Under the pieces are notes generated by a model, which was not told the DNA's origin, searched no databases, and saw only the letters and a list, made by a program, of their open reading frames with translations. 64,000 nucleotides of DNA, from assembly GCA_003415625.1 (NCBI GenBank), contig PYIU01000008.1, forward strand, positions 2,728,001 to 2,792,000, in the 5' to 3' direction. Positions 22,215 through 34,289 of this stretch are shown one piece after another; the first letter of the stretch is position 1; the number at the start of each line of letters is the position of its first letter. A program made the translations under genes and the position numbers. This DNA comes from Aquanectria penicillioides. Lineage: Eukaryota > Ascomycota > Sordariomycetes > Hypocreales > Nectriaceae.

Positions 22215-24269
22215 CTAACTAGACCATCCAGCTTCTTTCTCGGTCGCCCAGCCCTTGACCGCAAGTAGCAGCATGATCCATGACATCAACACCCCGACGA
22301 GGCCCATGGTAACAGTGTATATAAACATGGCGTCCAGATCGTAGTGGATTATCCCATCAACCGTGTCGCTAGCCTAGAAAAACACGCATGTCAGTTTGTG
22401 TCGCAAACGCCCGCAGCGCCAACGTAGCAATGCGGCAAAGAAAGCACATACGCTGGCCATAAAGATGATGCCGCCTGCCATCAAGCCAAACGCCGCGAGC
22501 AGTTCTGTCGGCGGCCGTGATGGCAAGATGGACCTGGGCGGCTTTAGATACATGATGAGATACGTCAAAAGACGAGCACACGAGGCGCCCATCAACAAGT
22601 TTCCCCATTGCGTATGGATCATTGCTGACATCATCGTGCCCTGCTTGTGGGATCCCATCATCATCCCCAACAGCGTGATAATCAAGGCAGGGAATGGGTT
22701 CGTGGAAAACGAGTACTGGGCTGGCGGTGTTTGCTTTTCAGCCACCTCGTCGTGGCACGGGGGCTCGACATGGGAGCGAGAATGCCGGGATACGGTTGTG
22801 TTGAGCAGTCTTCTCATTTGCCTCGACTCGACGAGCATTCCGGACTGCACGAGGTCATTAGCAGGCTCCCTCACAGTTTGATTGAGAGCTACTTACCAAC
22901 CCGCCGCCGATGAACAAGACGGTGATCGAGACGTGCTCCAAATCCTGCGCGGTCCATTCGCCGCCCCAACCACCCAGGTGCTCCAGGAAAATGTTGGTCG
23001 ATCCGTAAATAAAGATGAGAGCGCTTTCCACAAATTCCGCCGATGGCTTCCACTTTTGGCTTCTTTCTCTGGGCCGGATATTCCACGCCTGTGCCGCTGT
23101 TAGTTCCCTTCTTGCTCATCGTGAAAGAAGACCCTATATTACCCATCCAAGCTCCCCAAAGCAACCCGACCAGCGGCCAAGGGTCAAAATGCCGAGCCAG
23201 AAGAAAATCCCACCCTTGATCCAGTGTGCAATACCGTTAAAGATTTTGTCCCCCTCCTGATTTGTTTGTGTTAATATCGACAAAATTCGAGGTTGATGCA
23301 ACACATACAAAAAAACGGCCGAATGTGACAATGCCGGTGCATAATGCGATAAACCCAAGGATCAAAATGATACGGTCGACGACATTGTAAGCCAATACCA
23401 GCGTTCCTCCCGCTCGAAGCAAAAATCTATTAGCGAGATTATGCATAAAACCGTATCCCGCGTGGTGCCGGTTTGAGCTGGGTAGTTGGATCCCCAGTCT
23501 GTCGTACTCCTGATTGTCATGCTCCATTATACCATCATTGTTTCGACGTTGAGTCGGGGAAGAAATTGAAACGGAAGACATGGAATGCCGTCGCAAATGA
23601 TCCGTAGCTTGCCCTGTAGCTCCATTGCCCTCTTCATAACATCTAGAGAATGATCCTGAACGAGAGTTCCTAGTTGTCGCGCATTCCCCGAAGGAACGGT
23701 TTGAGCCTGCGATTAATTCCTCTTCTTCATCCACCCATCTGGCGCTATCAGATGTTTTCTTTGAATTTTTCGTAATACGCCCGAGCAGGCCGACGATTAT
23801 TTGGGAAAATACGGTCAAACTGACAATCCAACCTAATTTGTGATGGGCATTGTTTGGATACAGATCCGGGGAATTGGCGTTGTACACAATTCCCATCCCA
23901 AGGCCAATCGCATTTGCAGCCGCGAAGATGAACTGCACCAATAGAGTGTAACGAGACCGGGCGAGAGACAACATAACCGCTGCAGTTTGTTTACATTAGT
24001 GACGAGAAGCATGCATTAATTGGGGCGCAATTACCAATGGGTAGTATGAATACCCAAGCCACTACCATGATGACTACATGACACCATATTGCAGCCCTGT
24101 GCTCTTGGAGTGTGAAATAACTTGCAGCAACAGAAATGTCCTTCTCTGGCTGGTCGATATCCGTATTCTTGTTCGTTCCTTCGTCGCCATGGCTCAAGAC
24201 AGTGGGAAGAAGCCCAAACAACACGGCGTGTGCCAAGATTGCTGCAGAAGAAACTCCAAAGCACGACAT
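22215..24269 (-). CDS. Ytp1-like integral membrane protein (587 aa)
   Basis: Six exons (24269-24035, 23979-23309, 23256-23143, 23088-22897, 22844-22452, 22373-22215) join in frame to 587 residues. The protein starts with a signal-like segment ending at VLSHGDEG. It then has several helices in a cytochrome b561-like N-terminal part (DUF2427), a loop of about 90 polar residues, and the Ytp1-type C-terminal part containing EGDKIFNGIAHWIKGG, EFVESALIFIYGSTN and EHLGGWGGEW. S. cerevisiae Ytp1 is an uncharacterised membrane protein with distant similarity to electron-transport proteins. Histidines within helices would fit haem or metal binding, but this is inference. Length and domain order are normal, and all introns are 52-78 bp with good signals. 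Confidence 0.9.
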
Positions 24270-25256
24270 TGATGCAGTTCTATCAAGACTTCTGCTCCAG
24301 GAAATCCACTCACTCCCACTGACCCAGACACGAGCTGCACGAGTACAGCCTGCAGCTCGTAAAAGGAGCTCGACCAGCGATTCTGGTGGGAAAGCGTTTC
24401 TAGAAGAGTCCTGGGAGTTAGACAACGCCACCTTCTTGAATGATGTACAAGCGCAGGCGGAAATGTGAGGGTTGCAGAAAAAAATGAGCAACAATTAGAC
24501 AATGGGATCCAAAACCTGCAGGATTTTGGCAATGGAGCTAGCGCATTTCAACCTGCAGACTTCCCTTTTCAGAAAGGATAAAAAGAATCATCGTGCTCTT
24601 ATACGCTCTCATGTGAGGTCTAACACTGCGGCTCCGCCAAGCAACCTCCACCGGAAACCCGGAATTTTCGATAAATTCCGAAGTTTGCACCCTGAGCCAC
24701 CAGACACGTAATGAACCATTTCTAAGCAGAGAATACGAGGAAACCGAAATTCTTCGTTGCAAATCAACTTGAAGATTTTAAGATTGAACCCATATGGTCA
24801 TCCTTTCTCACTGGAGGAAACGTAATTCGGCATTCACCATCACTTGGTTATCCTTGAGGCTCCTTGGCAGGGTGACGATGACTAGCGCGATTACTCCGTA
24901 TGAGGCACAGAAAGCCGTGCATCCGCGTCTTCCGGCGCCCCAAACGAGGCAATAACACGTGATGTCTGTAGAGAGCAAACTGGATTAACTTGTGCTTTGT
25001 TCAACATTGCTGCTTATCTTTTGTCAGAAAGCATTGCTCCATAGGGCCTAGCGTCTGACACGAGAGCCTTGATAAAAGCCAATTTCTGTGCTTTGATGGC
25101 ATTGATGCGCATCGTCCAATGACGCTAGCTCTTGAGGCTTAGCTGCGTCCGTGAACTCGGAGATGATCTCATAAATTCCGGATTGTCCCTACGAGACAGC
25201 TCGCTTGGGACCCTGACTTCGGGATTTTCTGGCTGCATCGATCATCGACCATTGCT
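24270..25256. other. Divergent promoter region
   Basis: 987 bp between the minus-strand Ytp1-like gene and the plus-strand regulator at 25257, so it should hold both promoters. No clear TATA box or inverted operator was recognised, and no gene is supported. Confidence 0.5.
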
Positions 25257-27485
25257 ATGGTTATGGAAAAGCCTGGAATGGCGGCTCGAAGTTCCCGCTG
25301 GGGTGCGGCGTGCGACCCTTGTGCAAGGGCAAAAGTCCGGTGTCATCGTTCAAGCAGGGCGCCCGGGGCTGGATGCGATAGGTGAGATAACCGACTTGAC
25401 AGCGTTGAATGATTGATATTACCTGGGCCGTTCGTTTCCCGGAGATCTTGGCTGTATTAACATCGCTTCTCTTTTCAGGTGCCGAAGCCTAGACGCCGAC
25501 TGTGCGCGACAAACTCCCAAGCCACGAAAGAGGCGACAGGCTAAACCGAAGTGAGTGATACAGCCGACAACCGCCCATCAGTTTGTGATTTTAACATTGA
25601 TTTACCTAATAAGGAAAACAACTCTATTGGAAGAAAAGTTCAACATTCTCCTTGACTCTTTAAAACAACAAGGACAGACTTTTCCCTTTCTCGACGGCTC
25701 GGCGGACAGCAGGTCCAATCATCATTCCTCAGCCAACCCCAGCACATCATCACTGCCCCCGGCCAAACCTATATCTCATAAATACATTGATGAGGAAGAT
25801 GAAGCAAATGCCCCTCTTCCTGGGTTCAATTCCTTTCCTGTCCGGCCATGCACCTGCCAAACCGCACCTAACAAAGGAGATCTCAAACCCGTCGAGTCTG
25901 ATGAGACCTTGTTGGCGATTTACAAGAGCCAACTTAGTCCCCAGTTTCCCTTTGTCAAAATCCCACCCGGTACGACTGCGGTACAGTTGAGAGAGTCACG
26001 GCCATTTCTCCTGAAAGTGATTAAGCTAGTGTCTTCGATTCGAAATCGACCTTCAATGTGGGGACAGAACCGTGCTGTTATGCGGCACCTCTCGGACGTC
26101 GTGATCATGAGGTCGGAACGTTCTTTGGACCTCCTTCAGGGAATTCTTGTCCTCCTGGGCCATTACAATTACTATTGTATGGCCCATGGGCAATTTAACA
26201 ACCTCGCCCATCTGGCAAATAGCATGGTTGGGGACATGGACTTGGACAGGCGTCCCAGGCCGCGCGAACGAGCCCGATATGCAGCCATAGACCCTATAGA
26301 GCCGAGGGCGAGGACTAACGAAGAGAGGAGAGTTGTCGTGGGAGTTTGGTATATGAGCTCAAAGTAAGGTTCGCGATAAACTTGATAAACTGTGGTACTA
26401 ATGACGTGGGCAGCGCTGCTTTAACATACAGCAAATTGGAGTCTCCGAGATATACGAAGCATCTCGAGCTATGTTTGAAGGAGCTCGAGGTTGCTTCCGA
26501 GTATGATACTGATGAGCTTCTCGTGCACATAGTTCGCATACAGTATCTGACAGACAAGATTTTCCAATTCACCCAAAGGGATCAACTGTTTGATGATGTC
26601 CTTAGCCTCGCCCCAACTCAGATGTCGGATTCATCGTACCTGTCGATGCTGCAGGCCGAGTTGGACAGGTTCAAAGGTTCATTACCAGAGAACCTGAAAA
26701 CGAATTGTTTGATGCCCCCACCATAAATCATGCGGGTGCATTGCTGACACAAAATGCAAGACCTTTTGGCAAGCCACTACAATACCGCTCAACTGCGACT
26801 TCTTGAGCCGCAGCTGGGCAGAAATGACCCGTCGAACGATGCCATTACTGAGGCGCTTAATACTTGGTTTAACAAGTGGCTTTCAATGCCCGTCTGCTTC
26901 TACTTTTACATGCCAATGCCGGGCTTTGGTCAGCTAATTTACGCCATCAACATGATTTCCCGCCGGGATAGAATACTGGTGCTCTCCCGTGACCAGTCGA
27001 ATGATAAAAGTGTAGGTCCAACTGCCTCTCGAACGGCTACGGGGACCGGACAAGCCATCGGCTACAGCGATGCTGAGGAGGACTTGATGCTGGAGGTGTT
27101 GGGCTCTCTGGCGGTGCGATTCTCGGCAGCGAGAGAAGAGATGGGGGCGGCCCTTGGTGGCGAGTGGGAAAATGACTTTTTGGATCTGGCGGCGAGGAGG
27201 ATCAGTGGACTCAAGGGACGGATCGAGAGGTGGAACAAGATTGTAGTGGCTGGCGGCGAAGGGGTGTTGCACACCAGAAAGGACAGGACGTCTGGGGGGG
27301 TTGGTGACGGTGCAGAGGGAGCTGTTGATGATGAGAGGTGGTGGCTTGAGCAGCTGGATGAACCATGGCTGGATCTCAATGGGCAGGACGGTTGGTTGTG
27401 GGAGACGTCGCTGTTTGGCGGGATGGATATGAACTATGGCGATGGATCGGGGAATTGGGGTGTTCCTGAACCACAATTGCAATGA
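25257..27485 (+). CDS. Zn2Cys6 transcription factor (654 aa)
   Basis: Five exons (25257-25381, 25479-25550, 25614-26363, 26414-26706, 26761-27485) join in frame to 654 residues. The zinc cluster is C19-x2-C22-x6-C29-x10-C40-x2-C43-x6-C50, split by intron 1 after the Arg that precedes C43. A basic KPRKRRQ-type stretch and a short coiled coil follow, then a helical regulatory domain containing HYNYYCMAHGQ and LASHYNTAQLRLLEP segments. The C terminus is Trp- and Asp-rich (WWLEQLDEPWLD), typical of an activation region. The fourth intron has a weak GTTTGA donor. The start could be the second Met, two codons on. Target genes are unknown; the Ytp1-like gene is its divergent neighbour. Confidence 0.85.
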
Positions 27486-28078
27486 CGTACATGATGTTGG
27501 ATTGGGGTTGTTTGAATATAGAATGGAAATATAGAATGGACGGGATCATAGAATGGGTTTCATTTGGATACGTATCATAAATATCACTTGAATTTGAATC
27601 TGGACTGGTTCAAGGGTTATCAACAAGACAGCATACATACGGAGGCAGTATAGTATCATTCAATCCACTTGCAATTCTCACAACCATGCGATTGTTGAAT
27701 ATATACATATATTTTTCCGTTTTGCTATTTACGGATATTCAGCCTCCGCTATCCTCCCCTTTGCCCGATAACAGGCTGAATTGCGCTCTGGTCCAAGCCC
27801 AACTCCCCCATGTTTCTTGTTCCTGGCCGTTGGTAAGTCCCTGTTGCCCCTGTTTCTTGATTGTGGCGCAGCCCCGCCCTGCATCAGAGTGAAACGCCAC
27901 GCTGCGGACCTGCGGTGCGGCATTGGCGCCCCTTTTGCTCTCGCTCTCTCCAGCTCCTGATCCGATAATCCACTGACCAGTTTTGGACGGTCGTTTGTCG
28001 TTATCGTTGTCACTGCGTGTCATTGCCGTTTTTCTCTGCATCGTTTGCGCTTGTCGCTGTACTTTGCTTCTGCGCGCC
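27486..28078. other. Intergenic region
   Basis: 593 bp between the regulator stop and the next plus-strand gene. It has near-duplicate ATAGAATGG segments around 27520-27557. No gene is seen; it presumably contains the next promoter. Confidence 0.5.
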
Positions 28079-30461
28079 ATGGCTTCGCAGGCCGCCACAG
28101 GCCTTCAGTCCACCTTCGTATCGGCGCCGGGCTGCAGCAACCGAAAACTCGACGCATGGGTTGACAAGTATTGCGTCCTCTGCCGCGCCGACGTGCCCTG
28201 GTGTCCCGACTATGGCAGCCCCGCGCCTCGAAAAGACCGTCAAGACTGGGAGTTTGACGTCCTGGCCCGTACGGTCCACGTTCATATTTATCTTTCCTCT
28301 CCGTTGCCGTGCAGAATGACACTTACCAGCGGAACCCAGTGCTCAACCCGGCTGCCGAGGACACCTTCGCCCCGCGCGTCTACGCCGTGAGGACGAATCT
28401 CGCCGAGCCCGGCGTCCTGAATGACTCCTCGCTGGGCGTGGCCGTAAACGGGAGGCTCATGCGCCGCTTCTGGGTCGTCCAGAAGTTCTACGAGTCCAAC
28501 GGCGTGGACACCACCATGCCCATTGTCCTGGTCCACGTCTGCTGCTGGAAGATAGCTCGCCGCCACGTGCCTCGCTTGTCGAGCCGGACTCTCTACAGGC
28601 TTGGCCAGCAGACGCGCCGCATCCTGCGGTTCTACTGCTGGAACCCCGGCTTCGAGGAGATCCCCATTGAGGCAGCCGGCATGCTGCCCTGTTCCGCCGG
28701 AACGGAGGCATCCGCCTTCTTTTCCCGGTGCTCCGAGTTGCCCGTAGAGATTCAAGAAGAGATACAACGCTGCCTGCCCAACAGTCTCGCAGGCTCTCTC
28801 CTGGCCGCTGCGGAAACAGCAAATGCACTCATCGGCCGTGTGGAAAGAGGGCGTGCAGCTTTCAAACCACTCAGCTACGAGTTGGTGCCCGTAGGTCAGG
28901 GTGGAGGTGAGGTTGGGTACGTTACTTGGACCACTACGTCAATATTTGGCCATCAATACTTGGAAAGGCTCTCCTTCTCCGACAGCTTGAGTCCTTCAGA
29001 CGTATCCTACAGGGCGGTCAAGGTTCAGATCAGTCTCGTCCGCGACATTGACTTTGTGCTTGGGCTCCATGGAGTCACCGCTGTCCGCTTCTCCTACGCC
29101 AACGATACCCATTCTGCCTGGGTGGGAAATCCCAAGTATGGCTGGAGCGGGACATTCCGCTGCGGCGACATCCGAACACTCCGTGTTATTCATGACGTAA
29201 GTCCTCTCCTTACCTTTTATCTCCCTCTGGTGGCTTATAGCGAGCGCTACAGGATCTCAAAGTTATTCGCATCGACGTTGATGAAACTGCGAGAAGAGCA
29301 TTCTATCCATGGCCAGGCCGAGCGCTCTGGGACTGCAAACCCGCAGTTGATGAAGGCAACATGTTTCACGCTCATGACAGCGGCGGTTGGCGATCGGGCA
29401 TTTTCCCACATTACTTTGGATGGCGCTTACGCCACTACTTACCTCTGGAAGTCGACGGCGTCTATGCCACAGGTATCACCGTTTACATGCAGAACAAGTT
29501 TCTTCTCGGCGGACCGGTAGGCATGACCGTGTACGGCAAGTCGTCTGTAACGGTCGGATCTACCACCGGCTGCGCAATACACTTTCCTCTGCAACCCGAC
29601 GAACACATCGCATACACTCTTGTTTCCCCTGGATTCAACGATTATGGACCCTATCCCGCCGTAAGTTATAAATGTCAATCCCAGCACCACGGACAGAGAC
29701 TGAGCTGAATCCAGTTGGTAACAAACCTCAACCGCATCGCATTCTTTACACCTGGCGGGTTTATCAGACCCTACAAGGTGAATTGGGGCCAAGAAAACCC
29801 CTACAGCTCCGAAAAGACCCTTGGCTTGGTGCTTGATGCGCCTGCCAATACTAATGGCTTCTTCCGTGATGGCGGATCAATAATGCGTCCTGGAAGCCGC
29901 ACCCAAGAACTGGTTTTCACCCAACGTTACGCTCACAAATTCCTTACCAAGAATACGTTAAGCTACGCCTCGGCTGCCAAACTCGCTTCGGTCCGAAGGC
30001 TCCAAGTGCAAAAGATCGGCCCGCGCTGCGTCGGCATGTACATCCATCACTTGACAGGCATCGTCGAAACATTAGGCCAGTGGGACCCGCACAGAGCTAC
30101 GACATGTCCTAGAAGCATCTTTGACATCTACGATAGCTCACAAGGTCCTCTTTCAGCCGTATCCTTCCATTACGATTCATCGGCGTCAGGAAGTTCTTTC
30201 GAATCTTTCGTAACTAATATCACAATTGGCGAGTCAAAAGCGCGTGGGTCAGATGTTTACACTTGGTGGTTATCCGACACTCGGGTTAGTTCATCATCAT
30301 CTGGAACTTGTTACATCCCTAACCAATTCTAGGACCTCTGCTGGCTCTTCTCTGAGTTGTATGACCATGTTCACGCATGTGACCCTTCACTGATCGAGGA
30401 TCGTCCTGTGGCAGCACCGATGCCTCCAAGGACGGTGCCATTCAAGCTGCCCTTCTGTTGA
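28079..30461 (+). CDS. Uncharacterised fungal protein with F-box-like segment
   Basis: Clear exons are about 28315-29196, 29253-29660, 29715-30284 and 30333-30461, joined by introns of 56, 54 and 48 bp with GTAAGT or GTTAGT donors. A first exon from ATG 28079 carries a YCVLC motif and a Trp-rich stretch that fit the family's N terminus. Its junction to 28315 is not resolved: the phase-compatible donors (28274 or 28280) give introns of only 41 or 35 bp. An LPVEIQEEI segment looks like the start of an F-box, and VHVCCWKIA resembles a conserved Cys-Trp block. The C-terminal half is beta-rich with many Gly and aromatic residues. Ubiquitin-ligase adaptor function would be a guess. Confidence 0.65.
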
Positions 30462-30852
30462 TTTGTTCCAAAACATTGCCATACTAGCTACTGGCCTACT
30501 CAAAGTTTTGATCTATTGCATCTAGCTAGGGTGATTATCTACGCTACCAATTCTGCCTTGCACCTCAACTAGATCGATTGCGAATGCTTCTCTGCGTTGT
30601 CAGACTGATCGATGTTGAGATTGGCCGTTTAGATAGTAAAGGCGATGCGACTGTATTAGTCAAATGTAACAATATATCCCTCAGCCATGAACTTGACTCA
30701 TGGAGCCATGGATATCTTAATACCTCACAAATCTCATGTAACAATGCGGAGCAAATCTAACAGAGCACAGTTAAGCGTCGGCCGCTATCGCGTGCCGCTC
30801 GCTAGGTTGTCCTAGACCACCACAAATATCCAATCATTGCGAGTGCCCCATA
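30462..30852. other. Intergenic, no gene seen
   Basis: About 390 bp downstream of the F-box-like gene with only short frames. Confidence 0.5.
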
Positions 30853-31113
30853 TCACCGGGAGTCCCTTGCACGGGATTCATCTTCCGCAATCAACGCCAT
30901 ATCTAAATCCTTCATCCGCTTGTTTTTGGCCAGGTGTTCGTTTGCCTGGGGTAAGATATGGAATCCTTGGTCAAGCTTAAGGTAATGTCGAGGTGGACTC
31001 ACCAATGCCAATTCCTGATTTTCCCCTTTCAAAGTAGCATTGATATAATCCACACCAAACTGGGACGGATTTCCGCCGCTCTTCGAAAAGTAAAGATGAA
31101 ATGATGTTACCAC
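30853..31113 (-). CDS. Possible small two-exon gene or gene fragment
   Basis: A minus-strand frame contains an intron-like 57-bp stretch (31002-30946) with GTGAGT donor and CCCCAG acceptor. It is removable without changing frame, leaving 67 residues. The C-terminal part (KNKRMKDLDMALIAED) is charged and helical. The start ATG at 31113 is preceded by a CTAG that could be an acceptor, so it may be only the last exons of a larger or broken gene. No family recognised. Confidence 0.3.
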   Translation of the reverse strand: MVTSFHLYFSKSGGNPSQFGVDYINATLKGENQELALVSPPRHYLKLDQGFHILPQANEHLAKNKRMKDLDMALIAEDESRARDSR

Positions 31114-31139
31114 CTAGCTCAGCTTAAATTCATTTTCCA

Positions 31140-31146
31140 TATATAA
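31140..31146 (+). promoter_or_regulatory. TATA-like box
   Basis: TATATAAG lies about 190 bp before the ATG at 31334 and is followed by a C/A/T-rich leader without any ATG, as in fungal 5' leaders. Confidence 0.4.
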
Positions 31147-31333
31147 GGTTCACTTCTACACAGCAACTAAAATCGATCTTCACCATCAATTACACCTTAA
31201 ACTCAGACTTGAAGATCATTAAGTTACATATAGTCCAATTCGTACCTTTCCTTACTCTCCATTCAATCAATCATCCAATTACCAACCATCCCAGTCATTG
31301 TCATATCAATTTCCTACCTCAGAAAAGGGGTAA

Positions 31334-31723
31334 ATGGAGTTTTCGAAAAGAACAAGGCCGTCCAGGTCAACTTCTACAAAAAACACCATCTGCAGCAGAT
31401 ATAACAAGGAAATGGCCTTCTGGCCCACGAATGTGAACAAAAAGCCACAGACTGGCTACGCCTCATCGAGTGGTTACCTGGGCGGTGATTGCTGGGACTT
31501 CCATGGGGGAAGCACAACGCAGAGTTTGAACGCAGTTGACTGCTACTGCGCAGACGGCAAGGATTGGGGGCAAAGTTGCTTCTGCGAAATGTGGGATGAT
31601 TGGGGATGTAAGGGCACACAAATGAGCCTCAGCCAAAGAAAGCTCTTGCCAACAAGCTCGGAGCGATCTTGGATGGGATTGGAAGAGTGGCCGATGCCTT
31701 ATCAAGACCGGCGCTTGATATAA
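31334..31723 (+). CDS. Hypothetical Cys/Trp-rich small protein
   Basis: A 129-residue frame starts at the first ATG after a TATA-like box. Residues about 50-95 are rich in Cys, Trp and Gly (CYCADGKDWGQSCFCEMWDD), suggesting a disulfide- or metal-bound knot. No signal peptide is present at this start. An upstream exon could supply one, but I did not find it. Function unknown. Confidence 0.35.
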   Translation: MEFSKRTRPSRSTSTKNTICSRYNKEMAFWPTNVNKKPQTGYASSSGYLGGDCWDFHGGSTTQSLNAVDCYCADGKDWGQSCFCEMWDDWGCKGTQMSLSQRKLLPTSSERSWMGLEEWPMPYQDRRLI

Positions 31724-31873
31724 ATAGATCATATATCACATCACGTTATGCATCTTACTTCACAAAAGGTTGGTTTTCAGTTAAATCACCTTAGTTATAA
31801 CCTCTACAGTTGCAAAAATCTCAACAATGCCACTTGACCACAGCGTCGACCATCTTTGCACCATCTAGCTGCC

Positions 31874-34012
31874 CTATAACAACTTTGTCACCTCATCCTT
31901 CTTGCCAGCCACAAGCATCCCGAGTGCCGTCGCTCTGCATTCATCACATTGAACATATTCCTTAAGCCCATGGCGGACCCATTGCTTTTCATTCTTCGCT
32001 GCAGGATGATCAACTTCCCTCTTCCAGCTAACAAAATAATTGTCCTGTCTCAGCTCCAGGCACCCCACTCTCGTGGCGCCACCTTCATTTTCGCGCACGA
32101 TGAGTGCAAAAGCCCAAACTTGGTTTACGTGATAGTCGCCATAATTTTTAAAGATTGGGTCGTCTTCCCGTAGTGGAGTAGGGTCTATTTGGCGGAGGAG
32201 AATCCCTTTCAATGAGACGATCTGCCCATTCATGATCATCGACTCGATGCTCGGATCTGACAAGTTGGCCTCAATCAGAACGTCACATTCCGGGCCAGAA
32301 AACATGGCGGAACACGTGAAGGGGTTGGTGTCTGCGGCATGGCCACGCATTTTCATGCCGATTCCTCGAGGATCCCGGAAGAGTTTCAGAGGCACTGTGG
32401 GAGCTTGGAAATATAACTCCTGTGGCAAGGAGGCAAGGTCCTCATAGACATCCCAGTTTTTCCTTTTACACATGATCTCCCAATCTTCCGGACCCTCGGC
32501 TGTCCTGACTGATATCTTTACGTCAATCAAGCTTTTAGCCGAAACGCCCAGAAATGCTATAGAATGAGGAGGGCTCTCATAGATAGCTTGCCAGCCAGCC
32601 CACGACCAACTGGGCAGACCTGTCCTGCGGGGTCCAGGTTTTTGTGACTTCCAACAAAGACTCGAAGCAAACGCTTCAGTTAGAGTCCAAGTCCGAGTAG
32701 GATCACGGCCGTATGCCTTTCGGTGGTTTACCAGTGGGCCCAAAATGGGGACTCCAAAGTAATGGCTCATGCAATATGGGCCATTCCCACAACGCTTCAA
32801 CAGTCCTAATGCTGCATTCAACCCATCCGATTGGAATGTCAACTTTCGCGAGGTGTAATGCCCAAGCATCCAATGGATAGCGCCTTCATTCTTCCATACG
32901 TTGTCAAACATTTGCGCTATTGGGCTGTTGGGGTCTGCCCCCAACCCTCCGTGGGGAAACATCTCGCACGAGACTTTCCACCAGCGTTCCAAGTTTGCCC
33001 ATTCTTTGTTTGATCGCTGGAAATAGACTTGCTCATCGGTGAAAGCGATCCAGTTCCAGGAGAATACGCCTTCTTGGAAGGTCCAGGCACGGGTCATCCA
33101 CGTGCTGTTCTGGACCAGGTCCCGCGGATCAGTCATGGAAGACCAGAGCGTGTAGTCCCCAATCTTGATGCGAGGTTGCTTTATCCGAGGCCTCGAACTG
33201 ACTCCCGGAAGCCCATAATCAGCGTCTGACCCAGCCGCTCCGATGATGGTCAGGAGGGCATGCCTGTAAATGTCGGCCATCTGGTCAAGCTGCGCTTTGA
33301 ACTCGGCGACGTTGCTCTGATCCAAGCAGTACCTGTCAATCCATAGGTAACGCAGGCCGAGCTCCTTTACCACCGTCATAGCATCTTCTACCGTACGGGG
33401 TAGATGATCAGGCAAATATTGGCCTTTGTTTGCGCCTTCTTGTGTTGCTGTCGGGCCCCAGACATAGCTCAGCGCAACATAGTCGCAAGGGCCACGCACT
33501 GGCACTATTTCTCGTTTCTCACAGTCGATGACTGAGACCGGCACCGAGTCCATAGTGTCTCTCGGAATAGTCCGTATTATCTCACACCATTCCTTTAATG
33601 GTTTGTAATCGACCTTTTCATGATCGATCAAGACTGGTGGCTCAGGTGCTTTGCTAAAGTTCACATAAGAGTTGCGGCCCACCACTGGTCCACTTTTGCT
33701 CGTCTGGATAAACAGGTTCGTTCGTCTTGTCATGTCGGGCGCATTGATTGGTGTTTCATTCGTCGAGCCATTTCTAGTAGCTAGAAACGACCGGAACACC
33801 TGCACTTTTTCGCAATTGCCCCGTTCCTCCTCTGGGATCATGGCAAGCCAGAAGGCACAAAGCGGACATGACGGGCTGAAACACTCTGTAACTCGACCAA
33901 GTTTAAGAGCCGGCTTCGATTCGATGACTTTTTGGGACGAACCTTCTCGGAGCAAGTGGTTGAGGTCTACTTCCACACATCTTAGGCACAATTTTGCAAT
34001 CTGGTCCTCCAT
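31874..34012 (-). CDS. HET-domain protein (712 aa)
   Basis: This intronless frame encodes a full-length HET protein. The three conserved HET blocks are present: YVALSYVWG (about 178-186), LRYLWIDRYCLDQ with the downstream QMADIYRHALLTI (about 220-257), and STWMTRAWTFQE (about 303-314). The N terminus has CLRCVEVD and CPLCAFW pairs that could bind metal, common in HET proteins with a Cys-rich leader. A LPSWSWAGW block follows near residue 475. HET domains trigger incompatibility-type cell death when partner alleles differ. No membrane helix is seen, so it is likely cytosolic. It lies 277 bp upstream-to-downstream of another HET gene in the same direction. No disabling change is visible. Confidence 0.9.
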   Translation of the reverse strand: MEDQIAKLCLRCVEVDLNHLLREGSSQKVIESKPALKLGRVTECFSPSCPLCAFWLAMIPEEERGNCEKVQVFRSFLATRNGSTNETPINAPDMTRRTNLFIQTSKSGPVVGRNSYVNFSKAPEPPVLIDHEKVDYKPLKEWCEIIRTIPRDTMDSVPVSVIDCEKREIVPVRGPCDYVALSYVWGPTATQEGANKGQYLPDHLPRTVEDAMTVVKELGLRYLWIDRYCLDQSNVAEFKAQLDQMADIYRHALLTIIGAAGSDADYGLPGVSSRPRIKQPRIKIGDYTLWSSMTDPRDLVQNSTWMTRAWTFQEGVFSWNWIAFTDEQVYFQRSNKEWANLERWWKVSCEMFPHGGLGADPNSPIAQMFDNVWKNEGAIHWMLGHYTSRKLTFQSDGLNAALGLLKRCGNGPYCMSHYFGVPILGPLVNHRKAYGRDPTRTWTLTEAFASSLCWKSQKPGPRRTGLPSWSWAGWQAIYESPPHSIAFLGVSAKSLIDVKISVRTAEGPEDWEIMCKRKNWDVYEDLASLPQELYFQAPTVPLKLFRDPRGIGMKMRGHAADTNPFTCSAMFSGPECDVLIEANLSDPSIESMIMNGQIVSLKGILLRQIDPTPLREDDPIFKNYGDYHVNQVWAFALIVRENEGGATRVGCLELRQDNYFVSWKREVDHPAAKNEKQWVRHGLKEYVQCDECRATALGMLVAGKKDEVTKLL

Positions 34013-34289
34013 TTGGTATGAAGAGCAGCGGTGGTGCCTAACGAAGAACCCGTGTTGAGTAAATTATTACAGGCACGGATTTCTTGGCGGTTAGAGTTGC
34101 AATGTCAGCTTATGCAATAACTATTCAAAATAACGCAGCTGTGTTATTGCAATACGCGAATTTGGAACACTCAAAACCCTGAGAAGAGGAACAGAATAGG
34201 CTCAGCACCGCTTTAGTTTGAACAGCCCTAGACACTCATTCCACATATTATTCCATTGTTTTAACACATATTTACACGAGGTTCTGAAC

